A DNA stretch of 64,000 nt from Sclerodactyla briareus (GCA_026419785.1 JAODTK010004532.1:186001-250000), one strand, 5' to 3'; positions 43,266-54,970 are shown, counted from the stretch's first letter. The notes: a model not told the origin generated them from the sequence alone. Made by a program: numbers and translations.

Positions 43266-44959
43266 CCCTCCTAGATGGCAATATATGCAATCTGATGTCA
43301 TCAGAGTCACAGTCTGATGTGTTTCGAATAAGTCCAGAATTCTCAGGATCAGTCAAGGATCAAAAGCCCTTTGCTCTCTTGCTTAAACAGAGAAGTCAGG
43401 ATTGGTAATATTTACACTTACTTGCTAAACCTTAACGTGCTCTCGTAAAGGCAGTGAAATTGCAGTCACTGTGTGGTTGCATCTACAACCACCGTCATCT
43501 GGCCTCACGGGGTGGGGGTAAGAACCCTCCCCCACCATGACCCCAAGTGACCAATGATGTTTTACCACAAAATCTTGTTTATTGCAGTTGCAGTAGAGGT
43601 TTTGCAGTGTTATTAGCAAAATTGCAGGCAGCATTTGTCTTTACTTATTTGCAAATAGGGGGGGGGGGGGGGCAGGTACGTGGACAAAGACAACCAACTG
43701 CGCTTGGAAGTTCATTTTTGGGGTTGGGTTGGCCTTAGCGTCTCACACCTTCCGAATTGCAGCATGCCATATATTGTCAAACTCCTCGCGGCATAAGAGA
43801 AATTGATCGGATAAAAAGGCCCGGACATAACCCACTGTCACACATTTGGAGAAAACTCTTTGCTGTGGCAGGCCGTCTCGGATGCTCTGATGTCTCCTGG
43901 GATGCCTGGATGAGAGAGTGGTGCTTATTGAACGAAATGTCGATGATTCCTGAATGATGTTCAGGGTAACAACCCTTACTGGTCCATCACTCTTGTACAA
44001 CCGGGACAAACCTTACCAAAAGACTAGACGGCACGGGACTTGGCGGTTTCGTCAATCGAAAGAGTTGGGAGGGGTTATGCGAATGCCAAGCTAGGTGATT
44101 GGAAGCGCTGGGTGGATGCAGCTAGGTACACTGGCAGCAGAGATATCTCCTCACAAATAATAAATTATCTATGCTTCTTATACATTCTCTGAAAATGGGT
44201 ATTTATTGAATTTTTCGTGTTTCTGCCGATGTTATTCACCCCTTAATCGGTCTCATAACACCCTATATCCAGTTACCACGGCAACAATACGTACACGAAT
44301 TCTCGAAGCACTCCAGAAAATCACCGAACCTAACAATATGCATTCCTTATTGGGAAAAAAAAAAAAAAACCCAAAACTGGTGGGCATATTACAGAAAGTA
44401 AGCAGTGCCTTTCCTAGGGATTCGTTAATAGCAGCCCATTTGGGACGCCATCTATATAGAATGGGTCAAAATGCACAGAGGTGGCAGCTCCACATCACCC
44501 TGAATAAGATAGCTACACTCGGAAAGAATCATCAGCATGAAGAACATTTTTCAAGAGGTTACAAGGTCCAAGCATCAGTTCATGTGAAGATGAACAATAT
44601 AAATAAGTGAACTCTCATGATCAAGTCCCAATTGCGCAGAGTTGGCAAACCACTTCTGCAGGAATTTGCAGAATAAGAAAATTGAGGAAACTTTAAAAAA
44701 CTGATATATTTAGTCGGGGTCCATCGTCCGTTAGAACTCACAAGTTAACTGTAGGAATAATTTATTATATTTATTTTATATATGATTCGCGTGTCCTTGA
44801 TGCGTAGGCTTTCAGGTTTTAAGATTATTTTCTAAATTGTGCCTTCTAGGGCCTAATCCTTTCACTATTCCTTTGCGTTTTCCCTAAGAGAACACCAATA
44901 GGGTTATTGCCCCAAGCTTTCCTGGTGAACGCGGTATATTGGACATTCGAAAAAGAAAA
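43266..44959. other. Unassigned sequence with two weak open frames
   Basis: A G run lies at about 43659-43672. Frames at 43757-43957 and 44206-44610 (both plus) have normal-looking composition but no recognised family. Confidence 0.35.
44206..44610 (+). CDS. Hypothetical open frame, 134 residues, unsupported
   Basis: Open for 405 bases across an A run (about 44356-44370) that encodes four lysines. Residues such as SAFPRDSLIAAHLGRHLYRM look plausible for a helical protein, but I recognise no domain. It precedes a CR1-like 3' end by about 350 bp, so it may be decayed mobile-element sequence. Confidence 0.15.
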   Translation: MNFSCFCRCYSPLNRSHNTLYPVTTATIRTRILEALQKITEPNNMHSLLGKKKKNPKLVGILQKVSSAFPRDSLIAAHLGRHLYRMGQNAQRWQLHITLNKIATLGKNHQHEEHFSRGYKVQASVHVKMNNINK

Positions 44960-45271
44960 AAACTCTCACAGGGATTATTTATGAGTGGGAGAGCCTTCCT
45001 GAAATTTTGTTTCTGTCTGTTGTTGAGATGTGAATGCGTTGAAGAACATTCTTGATTTATTTTTCAGGAGTTCTGGGCGAATTATTTTAGGCTCTGGGTT
45101 ATTCCCCTTTTTTGAGATGTTATGATTCATGGTCTTTCATGAGGATTATATTGTAATCTTCCTGACCCTTACCCTTTCCACTAAACTAAACAACTATGGT
45201 TTCCGAAGTGGAAAACCCCCATTCATCAAGGTCACGCTCCGTTAGAATTGAATTGAAATAAATAAAAAAAA
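44960..45271 (+). mobile_element. 3' end of a CR1-like retrotransposon
   Basis: EWESLPEILF (44981-45010) and, in another frame, DVNALKNILDLFFRSSG (about 45029-45079) match the WNSLPxxVV and VNxFKxxLDKFF C-terminal motifs of CR1-like polymerases. A 3' untranslated region with ACTAAACTAAACAACTATGG (45181-45200) ends in AATTGAAATAAATAAAAAAA. It is 5' truncated to about 300 bp and resembles the tail of the 12.96-14.91-kb copy. Confidence 0.75.
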
Positions 45272-46125
45272 TCTTATACGACTTCATATTCTACTAAGAG
45301 TTACTCGAAGCACAGGGGCGTTATGTTCTTCTCTATTTTGCACCTTCCAACAGTGATCAAACAACAATATCACAGGCTGTTAACCGTCCAAAAGCGGTAC
45401 GACGAAAGACTAGTGAGCCTGGAGTATTCTATCATCGCCATCTGCTGCACCTGAAAGTCCACACAAGGGAACGCTATAACCCCTGAAATTATGGAGTCTA
45501 TGAATTCAAACCTCACAATCATCATCGTCTCCCGAATATTTGTTTATTTACCGAGTTTATTGCAGTTGTTATTTTCCGGGTCTTCTTGTGCGTTAAAGAG
45601 CAGAATGTGGAGATTGGGTATTTACCGAGACCAAGCGGGTTTGCTGATGATTCTCAACCCTCCATCTATACCATTCCGCTGTTTTACTTTTTTCTCAGAT
45701 ACTACCAACCCCCTTCCCATTCCCTACAACATAAAGTTTACCCACTATGTATAATTTTCCGTTCCGGATGGATGGATGCATGTACCTTCGTATATATAAT
45801 GTGTGTATGTAGTAGGTGTATATAGGTCGGATGCAGGCAGGTAGGTGTGGGCCTATGTATGTATCACAACAATACGGTAACACATTCCAACTGATGACCT
45901 GTTCACGATAATGAAAGGCGTATTAACCTTTGCCAAGCATGATTTCCTAACACTCATTCCCCCACCAACATGCCCTAACTGCTAGAGGATCTATTAAGGT
46001 GTCAATTGGTCGTTTCGTTATGTTGGTTTCTAACGATGTAATGTGTTTATTAGTCTTCCAATTGTAATCAATACTTCTGTCGAGAGAGGGGGGCACCGAA
46101 GGTCGGGATTCCATGAACAGCTCAT
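45272..46125. other. Unassigned sequence
   Basis: No gene or clear repeat; GTATGTAG- and GGTAGGTG-type simple sequence occurs near 45795-45865. Confidence 0.4.
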
Positions 46126-46200
46126 GGCTCCCCGGATTCGAACCCGCGGACCTCTTCCTTATACGTGCAAGCGCCCTTATACCAATTCATCTATGGAGCC
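46126..46200 (-). tRNA. tRNA-like sequence, probably pseudogene or SINE head
   Basis: On the minus strand it starts GGCTCCATAGATGAATTGGT, has a B box GGGTTCGAATCC (46133-46144 in reverse) and ends GGGGAGCC, so the first and last bases pair for six of seven acceptor positions (GGCTCC with GGAGCC). The D- and anticodon arms are imperfect, with an apparent 8-base anticodon loop, so I do not assign an amino acid. Polymerase III promoter boxes appear intact. A further TCTCGAACCCGAGA hairpin follows at 46210-46223. Confidence 0.5.
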
Positions 46201-46429
46201 AATTGGTGGTCTCGAACCCGAGAACATGATACCTCACCGTTTGGATCTGCATATCTAAGACTTTAACAATGCTAGTTCTATTGTTGATGCACTACCCCCG
46301 TCCCAGAGATCAAATTTTATACATTCGACTTGTAAACGTATAATTTCAGAAGCACATTGAAAACTGTTAGGGACAATGCGGTTGAAATATAGACAGCGAA
46401 GCAGGAAGGTCGGAAATTGTTTTCACCTA

Positions 46430-46740
46430 GTCAGTACACACACAGTCAGTACATACCTATAAAATACTATCAGTTAGACCTTTTTTGTTTTGCAGGAAAC
46501 AAGCTATGCACATGTGGGATCGTTGCTATTGTACTGATGTACTCCTCTGGGCGGTTCTATATTCTGACTCTACCTGTATTCTGAAGCTTCGGAAAACGAT
46601 ATAAAGAAGTAACCGGACGCAACCAATGAGACGTGTTTGCTGCAGGGGTAGTGGGTGCCTCATCCCCCTCATCCCCCCCCCCCCCATACCTGATTGCATA
46701 ATTGCATAGTTGGGAATTTAGGCGACCAGTCGGAATTTTA
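46430..46740 (+). repeat. Dispersed repeat, pair member A2
   Basis: CAGTACATACCTATAAAATA (46448-46467) and following matches A1 at 25213. A GCTGCAGGGGTAGTGGGTGC segment and a C run (about 46673-46685) correspond to the CTGCAGGGGGTGTGGGGG of A1. Identity outside these anchors is low. Confidence 0.5.
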
Positions 46741-48047
46741 TTGAAAGGTAGCTTGGGCTAATCACCCAGACACAAAGTGTCCATATTCAAGAGTTTTCCA
46801 ACTAAGATATACAGGTTTATTTCTTTCCAAGTATTTCTAGTTGGATTTACCCCAATTCGAAACATATGAAAACTATTATTGGGGGGTTAACAGGCATCTT
46901 GTTTCCCAAAAAATTGCGTTCCGCGCCGGCGCTTTAGATCAAATCATGCCGGGGTGAGGTGAATTTTTTTTTCCAATTGAATTTTTTGAAAGGCAGATCT
47001 AGATGATTTACCTAACCCTAGGAAAAAAATCATACCTTCTGAAAAATGTTCCTTTTCCTTGGATATTCCAACTGAATAGTCACAATTCGGATATAGCATA
47101 AACGGAATTTTCCTATGTTTGGATCATTTCTTCGAAGATTGCATTGGTGCTCATCCTCGGCGGCTTGTTTGGTACTTAAATTTTAGCATTTAGACTAGTA
47201 CAGTACCGACTTTACTTGAATAATCCAATTAAAAGCTGGATTTTGTTTGAGAGTACTGGGCGATATAGATAGCGAATTCACCGAGACTAGTATTGGCCCA
47301 AACTAAGTACGACATTCCGTTGTAAAGCTATGGACCTTCAAATATATGATTCCAATGTAGGCCTATATTGCGCAATATTGCGCAACATAAAGTTTCTGCA
47401 ACAAAATGTGACATAACAGTAGCACAGCCCAACAAGCTTTGTTTTTCCTTGAATCTGAATGTTAATTTCTCCTTGGAGAATCAATCAGTTCCAGCAGTTT
47501 TGACTATGACGAGCCGGTATGCCGTGCCATTTATTTCTATGAGGACAAACATGTCAAGCGGTTAGGAAATGTCCAAAACAATAGGATACTCAGGGAATGT
47601 TGGGTTGTTTAGCACATAACGTCAAACTATGGGGGATCACATTGTTGGTGATATTGTGCAAAACGCATGAGATTCCAAACTCATAACTTGTGAGGTGCAT
47701 CACCTTTGCGACGGTGTGCCGTATCACGAACGGGGCATGGACCAATGGATTTAGCTTGCTTTCCTCTGTGTTTTATACGACCTACGTGATCATACATGAA
47801 AAACCTGTAGGATGGGCAATCTTAGTTCACTTGTTTGTTACACTAGGGAGTGGGTTAGGTTTAATTGGATGTTGAATCATCAAGTTAAGTCATTTCTCCA
47901 AAACATTAGCACAGTGATGTTCCTGATACAGCCTTATGTACAATTGACAACTCCGGGCTTCCTGTGGTTGTATAACACTGAGTAGGAGTGACTCTAGACT
48001 GACCTTCAACCTAAAAATAAAAAGACGAGATATGTGCCAATGATCAG
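46741..48047. other. Unassigned sequence
   Basis: No gene, array or recognisable element. The frames at 47368-47565 and 47690-47875 are short and without motifs. Confidence 0.4.
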
Positions 48048-48120
48048 TAATGAACAGTGACAATAATGAACAGTGGATAATGAACAGTGACAATAATGAA
48101 CAGTGGATAATGAACAGTGA
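48048..48120. repeat. Minisatellite, 30-bp unit made of two related halves
   Basis: TAATGAACAGTGACAA (16 bp) alternates with TAATGAACAGTGGA (14 bp), giving two full 30-bp dimers and a partial third. Copies are identical, so the array is probably young. The HCSLLSLFI repeats in the minus-strand frame come from it. Confidence 0.9.
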
Positions 48121-48184
48121 CTTCATTTCCTGAATACCCCATATACACTATTGATGGTATTCACTAAAAGCCGGTTTCTCCAAT

Positions 48185-48631
48185 TCAGTCAGTAGAGGAG
48201 ACGCATTTAGAATGTTCGACCACGATATTAACCCATTGAAAAAAAAAACTTCCATTGGATGGTCTTTGATTGCCTGAATATGAAACACTAGAAATAATAG
48301 AACTGCACTCTGCATGAAATAATACGTCATTTCGGAAAGCACCGGTATCCACAATCAATATTACCAGGACGGCAATGCCCCCAATAAACCAGGTCAGTGA
48401 CGACGTTAAGCACAAATTGCGATTATCAGCAAAAAATAAAGATAAAAACCAGAAAGCCAAAGGGCCCATTGATTCCTTGGACTCATTCTTAGACCTAATA
48501 GCCAACACAGGATCTGGGAAAATGTCTGGCGTCACATAGGATATGTGACACTCTGACACATTCCCATTTTCCACCCCAATGATGCTGTTTTTGATCAAGC
48601 ATAGGGCTCTCTTAAGAAGAAAGTTACACAC
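48185..48631 (-). CDS. Hypothetical open frame, 148 residues, one hydrophobic segment
   Basis: The frame is open for 444 coding bases. Near its middle is SLTWFIGGIAVLVILIV, a stretch long and hydrophobic enough to span a membrane; a second aromatic-rich segment (LAFWFLSLFFA) precedes it. No family is recognised and there is no supporting neighbour. The C-terminal end crosses an A run (48240-48248). It could be part of an exon or chance. Confidence 0.2.
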   Translation of the reverse strand: MCNFLLKRALCLIKNSIIGVENGNVSECHISYVTPDIFPDPVLAIRSKNESKESMGPLAFWFLSLFFADNRNLCLTSSLTWFIGGIAVLVILIVDTGAFRNDVLFHAECSSIISSVSYSGNQRPSNGSFFFQWVNIVVEHSKCVSSTD

Positions 48632-48689
48632 TAAGTTTCAACTTTATCGGGCCAAACATTCCGAACTTCATCGTATTTGCGAGAATTTC

Positions 48690-48826
48690 CAACTTCTACG
48701 TGGGTACGTGTACTGTACGAAAACATATCTCTTTTTTCTAGTCGTTTGGAGTTGCAATTAAATAAGGGGCTAATAAAATGGTTTGTGTAGAGTGTATTTC
48801 GACACAGTTCAGACTGTGTTTGCATA
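48690..48826 (+). repeat. Dispersed repeat, pair member E2
   Basis: Same orientation as E1 (42680-42812) with strong visible matches at GGGTACGTGTACTGTACGAA, ATATCTCTTTTTTCTAGTCG and GTGTATTTCGACACAGTTCA. Confidence 0.7.
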
Positions 48827-49629
48827 CACATTGACATGACTGTATAGATACCATGTATTAGCCTAGTAGTCTATTAGTTGCTAAATCGTCGTTTTCCTCT
48901 AACGTGTAACCCGTACATAGAAGGATTAATTGTATGTTACTGGCAAGTGAAAGTTTTGGGTAGCAGCGCTCCGTCAGTTAAATAGCACAACTGTCTCAAT
49001 TGTAAATGACATATTCTATATTAATAATACCAAATTATGACATGCCATTTGTGGACCAAAATTCGGAGACCAGAATTTGTTGTTATCAAATCACTCATTT
49101 AAAGACCTGTATCTTTTGTTACCAAATCATCCGTCCAACTTTCTGAATTTCTATCGAGGTTCCTCAAGCTGATGAGGGAATTCGCTCTTTGACGAGACTA
49201 ATTGTTGAGCATAACTAGACTCCAGTTGGAGGCTCTTCACTTCCTATACTAGACATAACTCCCATTTCATTTTTGTATTTCAATACGTGAGGTTTTCGAA
49301 CGGTGGGAGCGTTACCAGACTGCGGCACTGTAATACAAGAGACATAATAATTATATCACATCATACAGATAAACAAACCGCTCGTCCGCCAACAGTGTGT
49401 TTACACAACAGGAACCAAAATGGAAAGCCTGGATACCAGATGACCTCCGATATGGACTCTTGACAGTCTTTAATATTGATGCAAATTATCCGTCAACGTT
49501 CAAAGTTTTGTGTATACAGCTGCAATCGGGGTTAATTGTGACAATCTAAGACATTTTCATGACCAGGCGAATGAAACTAACTGAAACTACATTCTCCTCC
49601 TCATATAGCTGCCACTGGTACCCATTATT
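48827..49629. other. Unassigned sequence
   Basis: About 800 bp in which I see no gene, array or element. Confidence 0.4.
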
Positions 49630-49760
49630 TATAGAATCCAGCAGCCTAATGTGAAATCACTTGCCCAAGACCAATTCCCGCATGGTCAGTTGTAGATCCA
49701 ACTTCATGCCTTCAACGGAAAACAGGTTTTCGTTTCCATTCGAGCAGTCTAGTAAAGGAA
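49630..49760 (+). repeat. Dispersed repeat, pair member B2
   Basis: AGAATCCAGCAGCCTAATG, ACTTGCCCAAGACCAATT, TGTAGATCCAACTTCA, TTCAACGGAAAAC and CCATTCGAGCAGTCTAGTAAA match B1 (26085-26225) in order, with short indels. Confidence 0.72.
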
Positions 49761-50059
49761 AAAAGTTGAAATGACAATTGAATTGTTCTTTAAGCAGAGG
49801 AAACAATCAGACGTTGAGGGCAATGAAACCGAGATGGAAGATTTGACTCGGAATGAAAATAACGACGACACAAGGTGGGTTAGTTTTCAGTTACAATATG
49901 GCCATGTTCCAATTTTAACTTCTCGTTCAAATTGCAGTGCCCATGGCCCCCTCTCCACTTTCGGGACGCTGAATTGTTTTGTCTTGGCTACTCCAATGAT
50001 TGCCTAAAAAAAAGACTGTTACTGCAAAAAGCCATCACTTTGACATGTGCGGTGTCTCC

Positions 50060-50175
50060 GAATATCAGTGATGGAGTCGAGACCAGCATGTCCGAGACCG
50101 AGACCAGGGGTTCAGTGATCGAGACCGAGATCAGGTCAGGAGGACCGAGATCGAGACAATAAGGTCCGCGACCGA
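50060..50175 (+). repeat. Imperfect GAGACC/GAGATC hexamer repeat
   Basis: Irregular repeats of GACCGAGA and GTCGAGACC run for about 110 bases. A second, related block is at 52640-52800. Reading frames across them give serine/glutamate/threonine/arginine-rich low-complexity peptides. Confidence 0.75.
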
Positions 50176-50209
50176 GACTGTACTGAAACCTATATAGATT
50201 GAGTATCTG

Positions 50210-50392
50210 CATGGCTATGTAGCAACCCCGACCATGGCTATGTAGCAACCCCGACCATGGCTATGTAGCACCCCCGACCATGGCTATGTAGCAACCCCGA
50301 CCATGGCTATGTAGCAACCCCGACCATGGCTATGTAGCAACCCCGACCAGGCTATGTAGCAACCCCGACCATGGCTATGTAGCAACCCGAAC
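50210..50392. repeat. 23-bp minisatellite, eight units
   Basis: Eight near-identical units, each beginning CATGGCTATGTAGCA and ending CCCCGAC, lie head to tail. One unit lacks a single T (unit 7) and the last has ACCCGAAC. Because 23 is not a multiple of three, successive units cycle through all frames, so the glycine/histidine repeats in frames here are not a protein. Confidence 0.95.
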
Positions 50393-51089
50393 CTCGACAA
50401 ACATCCACCTCGAGACAAACCGCCCACTACCTCTAAGTGAAGTGTGACAAAAACATAACATAACTGCAACAGTGGTGTTGGAAGCGATCATGAAGAATAT
50501 TTATTAAGATCTTAGCATAGATAGACACATTAACTTGTCTCTTGAAACTCACATTATTCTGCGTCCGGGGGCGAGAACATTAACGCATTCGGAATGTGCA
50601 TGTGAGACTGCTGTAGTATTACATTGTGCGCATGCGGCAGCTGACAAATGATCCTGGGTTGTACTCATTTTCCAAGATGATCACTGAGCCATATGCACTG
50701 CATCGTATTCTGAAGCCTTTGCCCCCCCCCCCCCCCCCCTCCCCAAGAAAAAAGGTTCTTTCTCCTAATTACCGAATCAGCAGCTGGATAGTGAGGAGCA
50801 AGTCAATATTAACACCTTGCTCAAGGGTTAGCCTACTATGTACAGCAGACTGAAGTCCCTAACATCTAGATCGATATCTGCCTCTGTGAACTGTACTACT
50901 ATCCATTAGGTGCTGAATCCTATAATGTGTGATGGATGTTTTTATTTTTTACTCAAGGTATTTTACAAGAAAGAAGAGCTCAGGGGACACCGATGGAACA
51001 CGCCGTGTGATGTTTATTCATTGACGAAGTCACAGGAATCTACCAGTCAGTCGTGGGTTGTGTGTATGGGTGTGGGTGCGTATGTGTGT
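50393..51089. other. Unassigned sequence
   Basis: A 17-base C run lies at about 50722-50738. No gene or array otherwise. Confidence 0.4.
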
Positions 51090-51482
51090 GACTTGGCTTG
51101 TAAACACGATACTCGACCCCGCCTGGATGGAAGAAGCTCATACTGGGTATGTGGGTGTTCCCATGATGAGTACATGAAGCCACGTTTTGGGAGTCAGGTG
51201 AGAGGCAATCTGAGGTCAACAGACGTAAAAGTCTGAAAACCTTGTAAACACGATAAGTCAAGAATGGTTGGTCTGATCAAGTTGGAATTTCGTATAATAG
51301 CTTCCTTATGGGGAGTACAGGAATCCTATTGTTCTGCTTTCGGTCGAGGTGAATTTTGATCGAGAATAGAAAATTGTCAGAATGAATCTTTGGCCAATTT
51401 TGGATTGTAACCAACTCGGAGCGACCTCACCTGGAAGAACGAAGCTCATACTTGGAGTACAGAACCCAATTGTTTTTTGGTC

Positions 51483-51495
51483 GGGTCAAAGGTCA
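51483..51495 (+). promoter_or_regulatory. DR1-type nuclear receptor half-site pair
   Basis: GGGTCA-A-AGGTCA differs from a perfect DR1 by one base. It lies in the satellite and is the same position in the unit as the DR1 at 32366-32378. Whether any receptor binds is unknown. Confidence 0.3.
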
Positions 51496-51814
51496 TCTGA
51501 GGCCAACAAGGTCAAAGTCAGAAAATGTTGTAAACATTGATAAGTCCGGAATGGTTGGTCTGATCAGGTTGAAATTTGGTGTGCATCTTTCTTATGGATA
51601 GTACATACACTATCGTATTGGGATAGATCGGAGATGACTTTCGGTCGAAAATAGGAAATTTGTGGAAAATCGATATTTTGGCCAAATTTTAGCTTGTAAA
51701 CACGACAAGTCGACCCCACCTGGAAGAACGAAGCTCATACTTGGTATGCGAGTTCCCCATGATGAGTAGGCCTACAATGAACCCAATTGTCATTGGTCAG
51801 GTCAGATGTATCGG

Positions 51815-51831
51815 AGGTCAAACAGAGGTCA
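51815..51831 (+). promoter_or_regulatory. DR5 of AGGTCA
   Basis: Two perfect AGGTCA hexamers are separated by AACAG (five bases), the spacing classically bound by retinoic acid receptor/RXR. It occurs in a satellite unit; function is speculative. Confidence 0.3.
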
Positions 51832-51905
51832 AATTATTAAAACCTTGTAAACACGATAAGTCAAGAATGGTGTCTGATCAAGTTTTGGAATTTCGTTGTA
51901 TATCT

Positions 51906-52639
51906 TGTTAAATTTGAGCAAACTAAATGACTCACCCGTGTGTCCTTTATGGCTTACCAACATCAGTGCTGTGGGCAATTAGATGATTCCTTTGTCACTG
52001 GGGAGATTTTTCTTCAGGAGTCCAATGCGAAGAGGGATTCTTCAACACCATAAGCCCCTAATTCAAATTTAGTCTAACGAATGAACTGCTCTCCAATGGG
52101 AGAGAACTTACTACCCACTCCTAGCTTAACCACTATTTTTGAGGGGAACTTTAGGGAAATAAATCGTCGTTCGCCTCTTTTTCCCCACCCCTCTAAGCGT
52201 CAAGTTCCTCAACCTGGATTGAACTGTCCTCTAATAACCTAAATTCATGACCGAACTAGGCTACTCATACCCAGAATGTAAATAATGAGGGAGAGTCGTT
52301 CTCAAAAGGCACTCACTGTATTGTGTCGTATCGCAGTGTATGCGAGTGTGTCCGTACTTCTTGTCCACAGATTCTAAATTAGTACCTATGACTGAGAGTA
52401 GGATACCCAGCCAATATGCTAGTTGTAGACTTCTATGAAATTAACCTATGCTTAGCTTTGAGGATGCCAGTTTTTCTGCCAAACACCTATTGAGTGATTT
52501 GTGGAATTTTTTGAAACGCAGAACCAGAATGACCCTTCCCAGGTCAAAGCATTGATGACTCCTCGCGATGGGATTTATTGATAAATAAAATAACAAGTCA
52601 TTTGAAGAGAAAAAATGGAGTTGCAAAAAAAATTGTGGC
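51906..52639. other. Unassigned sequence
   Basis: No gene, array or element recognised. Confidence 0.4.
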
Positions 52640-52800
52640 CTCGGTCGAGACCAACAATTTTTCCGAGCCTACAAGGGCTCCGAGACACTCCGAGACCGAG
52701 TCCGAGACTTGGGTTTCGAAACCTAGATCTTGGTTTTCAGAGGCCGAACGAGAGAGCAAATAAGTCTCGAGACCGAGACCCTGCTCGAGACACTATCACT
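52640..52800 (+). repeat. Imperfect CCGAGA/GAGACC repeat, second block
   Basis: CTCGGTCGAGACC, CTCCGAGACACTCCGAGACC, GAGTCCGAGAC and CTCGAGACCGAGACCCTGC form a low-complexity block like that at 50060-50175. The 159-residue frame (52615-53094) begins inside it, so its N-terminal third is repeat-derived. Confidence 0.75.
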
Positions 52801-54589
52801 TGCCGTATATGGAGAGATGATCAGTCTGCAGTATACGCGTGGACCACTATACCGAAATTGATTTTATTCCGTATCACTATTGCAACTGTTGAACACCAGT
52901 TCTTTCTGTTTGCATCTGAGAAGACTATTCCCTTGAGGTTTTTCCATCTCTGGCACCCTTCTCTGAAAAGTTTGTTAAAATGCAGAGATTTTTTTTTCTC
53001 CATTTTTTTCGTCCTTTCCGGACAGAAGGCAGACTACGTCCACCATGGTCTTGTGAGAATCCGACAACCATATTTTGCAAATTATAACACATAATGACGT
53101 CCAGCGACTGCGACTGCTATTTGATTTCTTCATTTGAACCACATCCATGAGGTTTCTTAAATCTCGCAACAAGAATATAGGCAAAATTAATGCTACCAAA
53201 TATTCACATATTTTACTCAATCCGGTCAAATATTTAATAGGTAGTGAACTGGTTATGATGGTGTCATTGAACTTTGTGCATTCGAATTTTCGGTTTAAAA
53301 ACCTTTGATGACACTGACCAAGCATCATGAAAATCCCAACTTATTTATAAGAGGTGATAAATCTTACAGTTTCTCCTCACAATGGGCCCATTAGGCTCCT
53401 TAAGTGACATCTGACTTTGGCCTTGGGTGGTCAAAGGTCATCCAGCAGTCGATGAATAGTTTGTCCAACTTTGGTCACATCCATCACAGGTGTGAGTATA
53501 TCTATTATTTGAGGGTCAAACATGCAATTTTGCATATTGTTCTACAACTTGAACCTAAGTTTCTACTCACACCCCTTTTACTTACGCTTTCATCTTCAAT
53601 TCCTTTGTGGGACCCATATTAGTACAACTAGCAATAAATACAACAGCCATGGTCCATGGCATCCGAATGACCCATCAGTCAATTATGAACATTGCGACCA
53701 AGTTTTGGTAAAGATCAATCAGAGCCCGAACATTTAGTGGTCGGAAAAAGCAACCGTTGACAGCACGACAGATCGATATTGCCTTGATACTTGGCGTATT
53801 GTCTCTCTATTTTTTCAGGCAGAGAGTAGATGAATCAGCGAGGTATCGTTTTGTCTGTTCTAGGTGACGTCGTCGGTATTCCGATTTTGAACATATACCT
53901 TATGTGGTATGAATAACAGACGGCCATTAGTAAGGGTACCCGAAACTACCGCGTTCGAGACTCTCGGTGGTGGCGAAAGACTCGCAGTGTAAGAGGAGTG
54001 GTATGAGTGGGGGGTCCTCCCCCCCCCCCTCTCCTCGCCTCAAACCGAAAATATGAATAGTTGGAAATCGCGTGAATCAGTGGGAGGTTTTTAAAAGTAG
54101 TTTAGGGTTAATATTCCTACTGAACCTCAACACTATGACGAATATGTTCATTTTTGTGAGAAATTGCACTGAACCACAACAAATAGCTTGAAAGATATTA
54201 AAATATATATTTATCTATACATTGTGCGACTGGGGGCACCAATGGGGGGACCTCTCCCACGAAAGTAATAAAAATAACGGTCTTCGATCCCGCGTACACA
54301 GAAACAAAAGCTGTTTTTTGTCTAACTAACCGCCTTCAGATTCCTAATATGGAGTTTTATACATAATACATTTAAGTAATTAAGGAAGTTTGCTGTTTTA
54401 AGCACACCATATTTTCGCCCCTATTTTCTTTTTCTTCGCTCTACGCCATTAATGGCCATTTTGGCTTATAAATGGCGCCCATGTCCTGAAACTCCTCTGT
54501 TATCATCACAGACTCTTCTGCCGAGTCACCTCGCTTTTTAATTACCAACTTTGGGCACTAGGTAAAATAGTCCGAATAGATTTTCAACG
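52801..54589. other. Unassigned sequence with a possible hAT-like fragment
   Basis: A G run then C run (54008-54031) resembles the subterminal structure of the hAT-like elements, but ends and target duplication were not found. The rest is unassigned apart from the half-site pair at 53428-53440. Confidence 0.4.
53428..53440 (+). promoter_or_regulatory. DR1-like TGGTCA-A-AGGTCA
   Basis: A DR1 spacing with one base off consensus, outside any recognised satellite block. It may be an isolated, decayed satellite remnant or chance. Confidence 0.2.
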
Positions 54590-54970
54590 TTTACTTACTT
54601 AGAGGCGTCAGTTTTGCTGCTTTAAGACTACATTTTTGTCAAATATTCTATGCTCTCCGCGCTATAGTTGGCTGTGTCTCTGCTCATGGATGGTGTCGGA
54701 AACATACTGACGTCTTATTGTAATCACCACGACAGCTAGAGACTTCCTTCTGCTCGAAACCATCATCAAAAGCACAGATATTCGGCAACTAATTTGGACA
54801 GAAAATGTCAATGTAATAATAACCCGACTTTCTGTTGAGTGCCGACTTTCTACGTGCAAAGAATATTTTCTCATCGGATAACATTCGCTAAAATGGTGAC
54901 TTTTGTATACACACAAATTTATGGATTTTCCCGTGGGGGTTCCTACTTTGACGTCAAATTGTTTGCTCTA
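54590..54970 (+). repeat. Dispersed repeat, pair member C2
   Basis: AGAGGCGTCAGTTTTGCTGC (54601-54620), ACATACTGACGTCTTATTGT, ACGACAGCTAGAGAC, ATATTCGGCAACT and GTTGAGTGCCGACTTTCTAC match C1 (28430-29190) in order. It lacks the internal duplication and C runs of C1. The short frame at 54662-54916 lies in it. Confidence 0.65.

Larger units (their letters stand above)
51090..51905 (-). repeat. Dimeric satellite, minus orientation, about four half-units
   Basis: The block carries GTAAACACGA, CCTGGAAGAACGAAGCTCAT, ACTTGGTATG, CCCATGATGAGTA, GGTCAGGTCAG, AGGTCAAA and CCTTGTAAACACGATAAGTC in repeating order. These are reverse complements of the units at 32.3-36.1 kb. Half-units with TTCCTTATGGGGAGTACAGG alternate with those having CCATGATGAGTA. 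The array ends abruptly near 51905. Confidence 0.85.

Noticed and set aside
50210-50392. Possible CRISPR-like array (regular 23-bp repeats)
   Set aside because: Units are directly adjacent with no unique spacers, and the context is eukaryotic.
50284-50469. Minus-strand frame with GCYIAxxGLLHSHGR repeats
   Set aside because: It is a direct translation of the 23-bp minisatellite, which cycles through all frames.
52615-53094. 159-residue plus-strand frame
   Set aside because: Its N-terminal third is the CCGAGA repeat; the remainder has no recognisable motif and crosses a T run.
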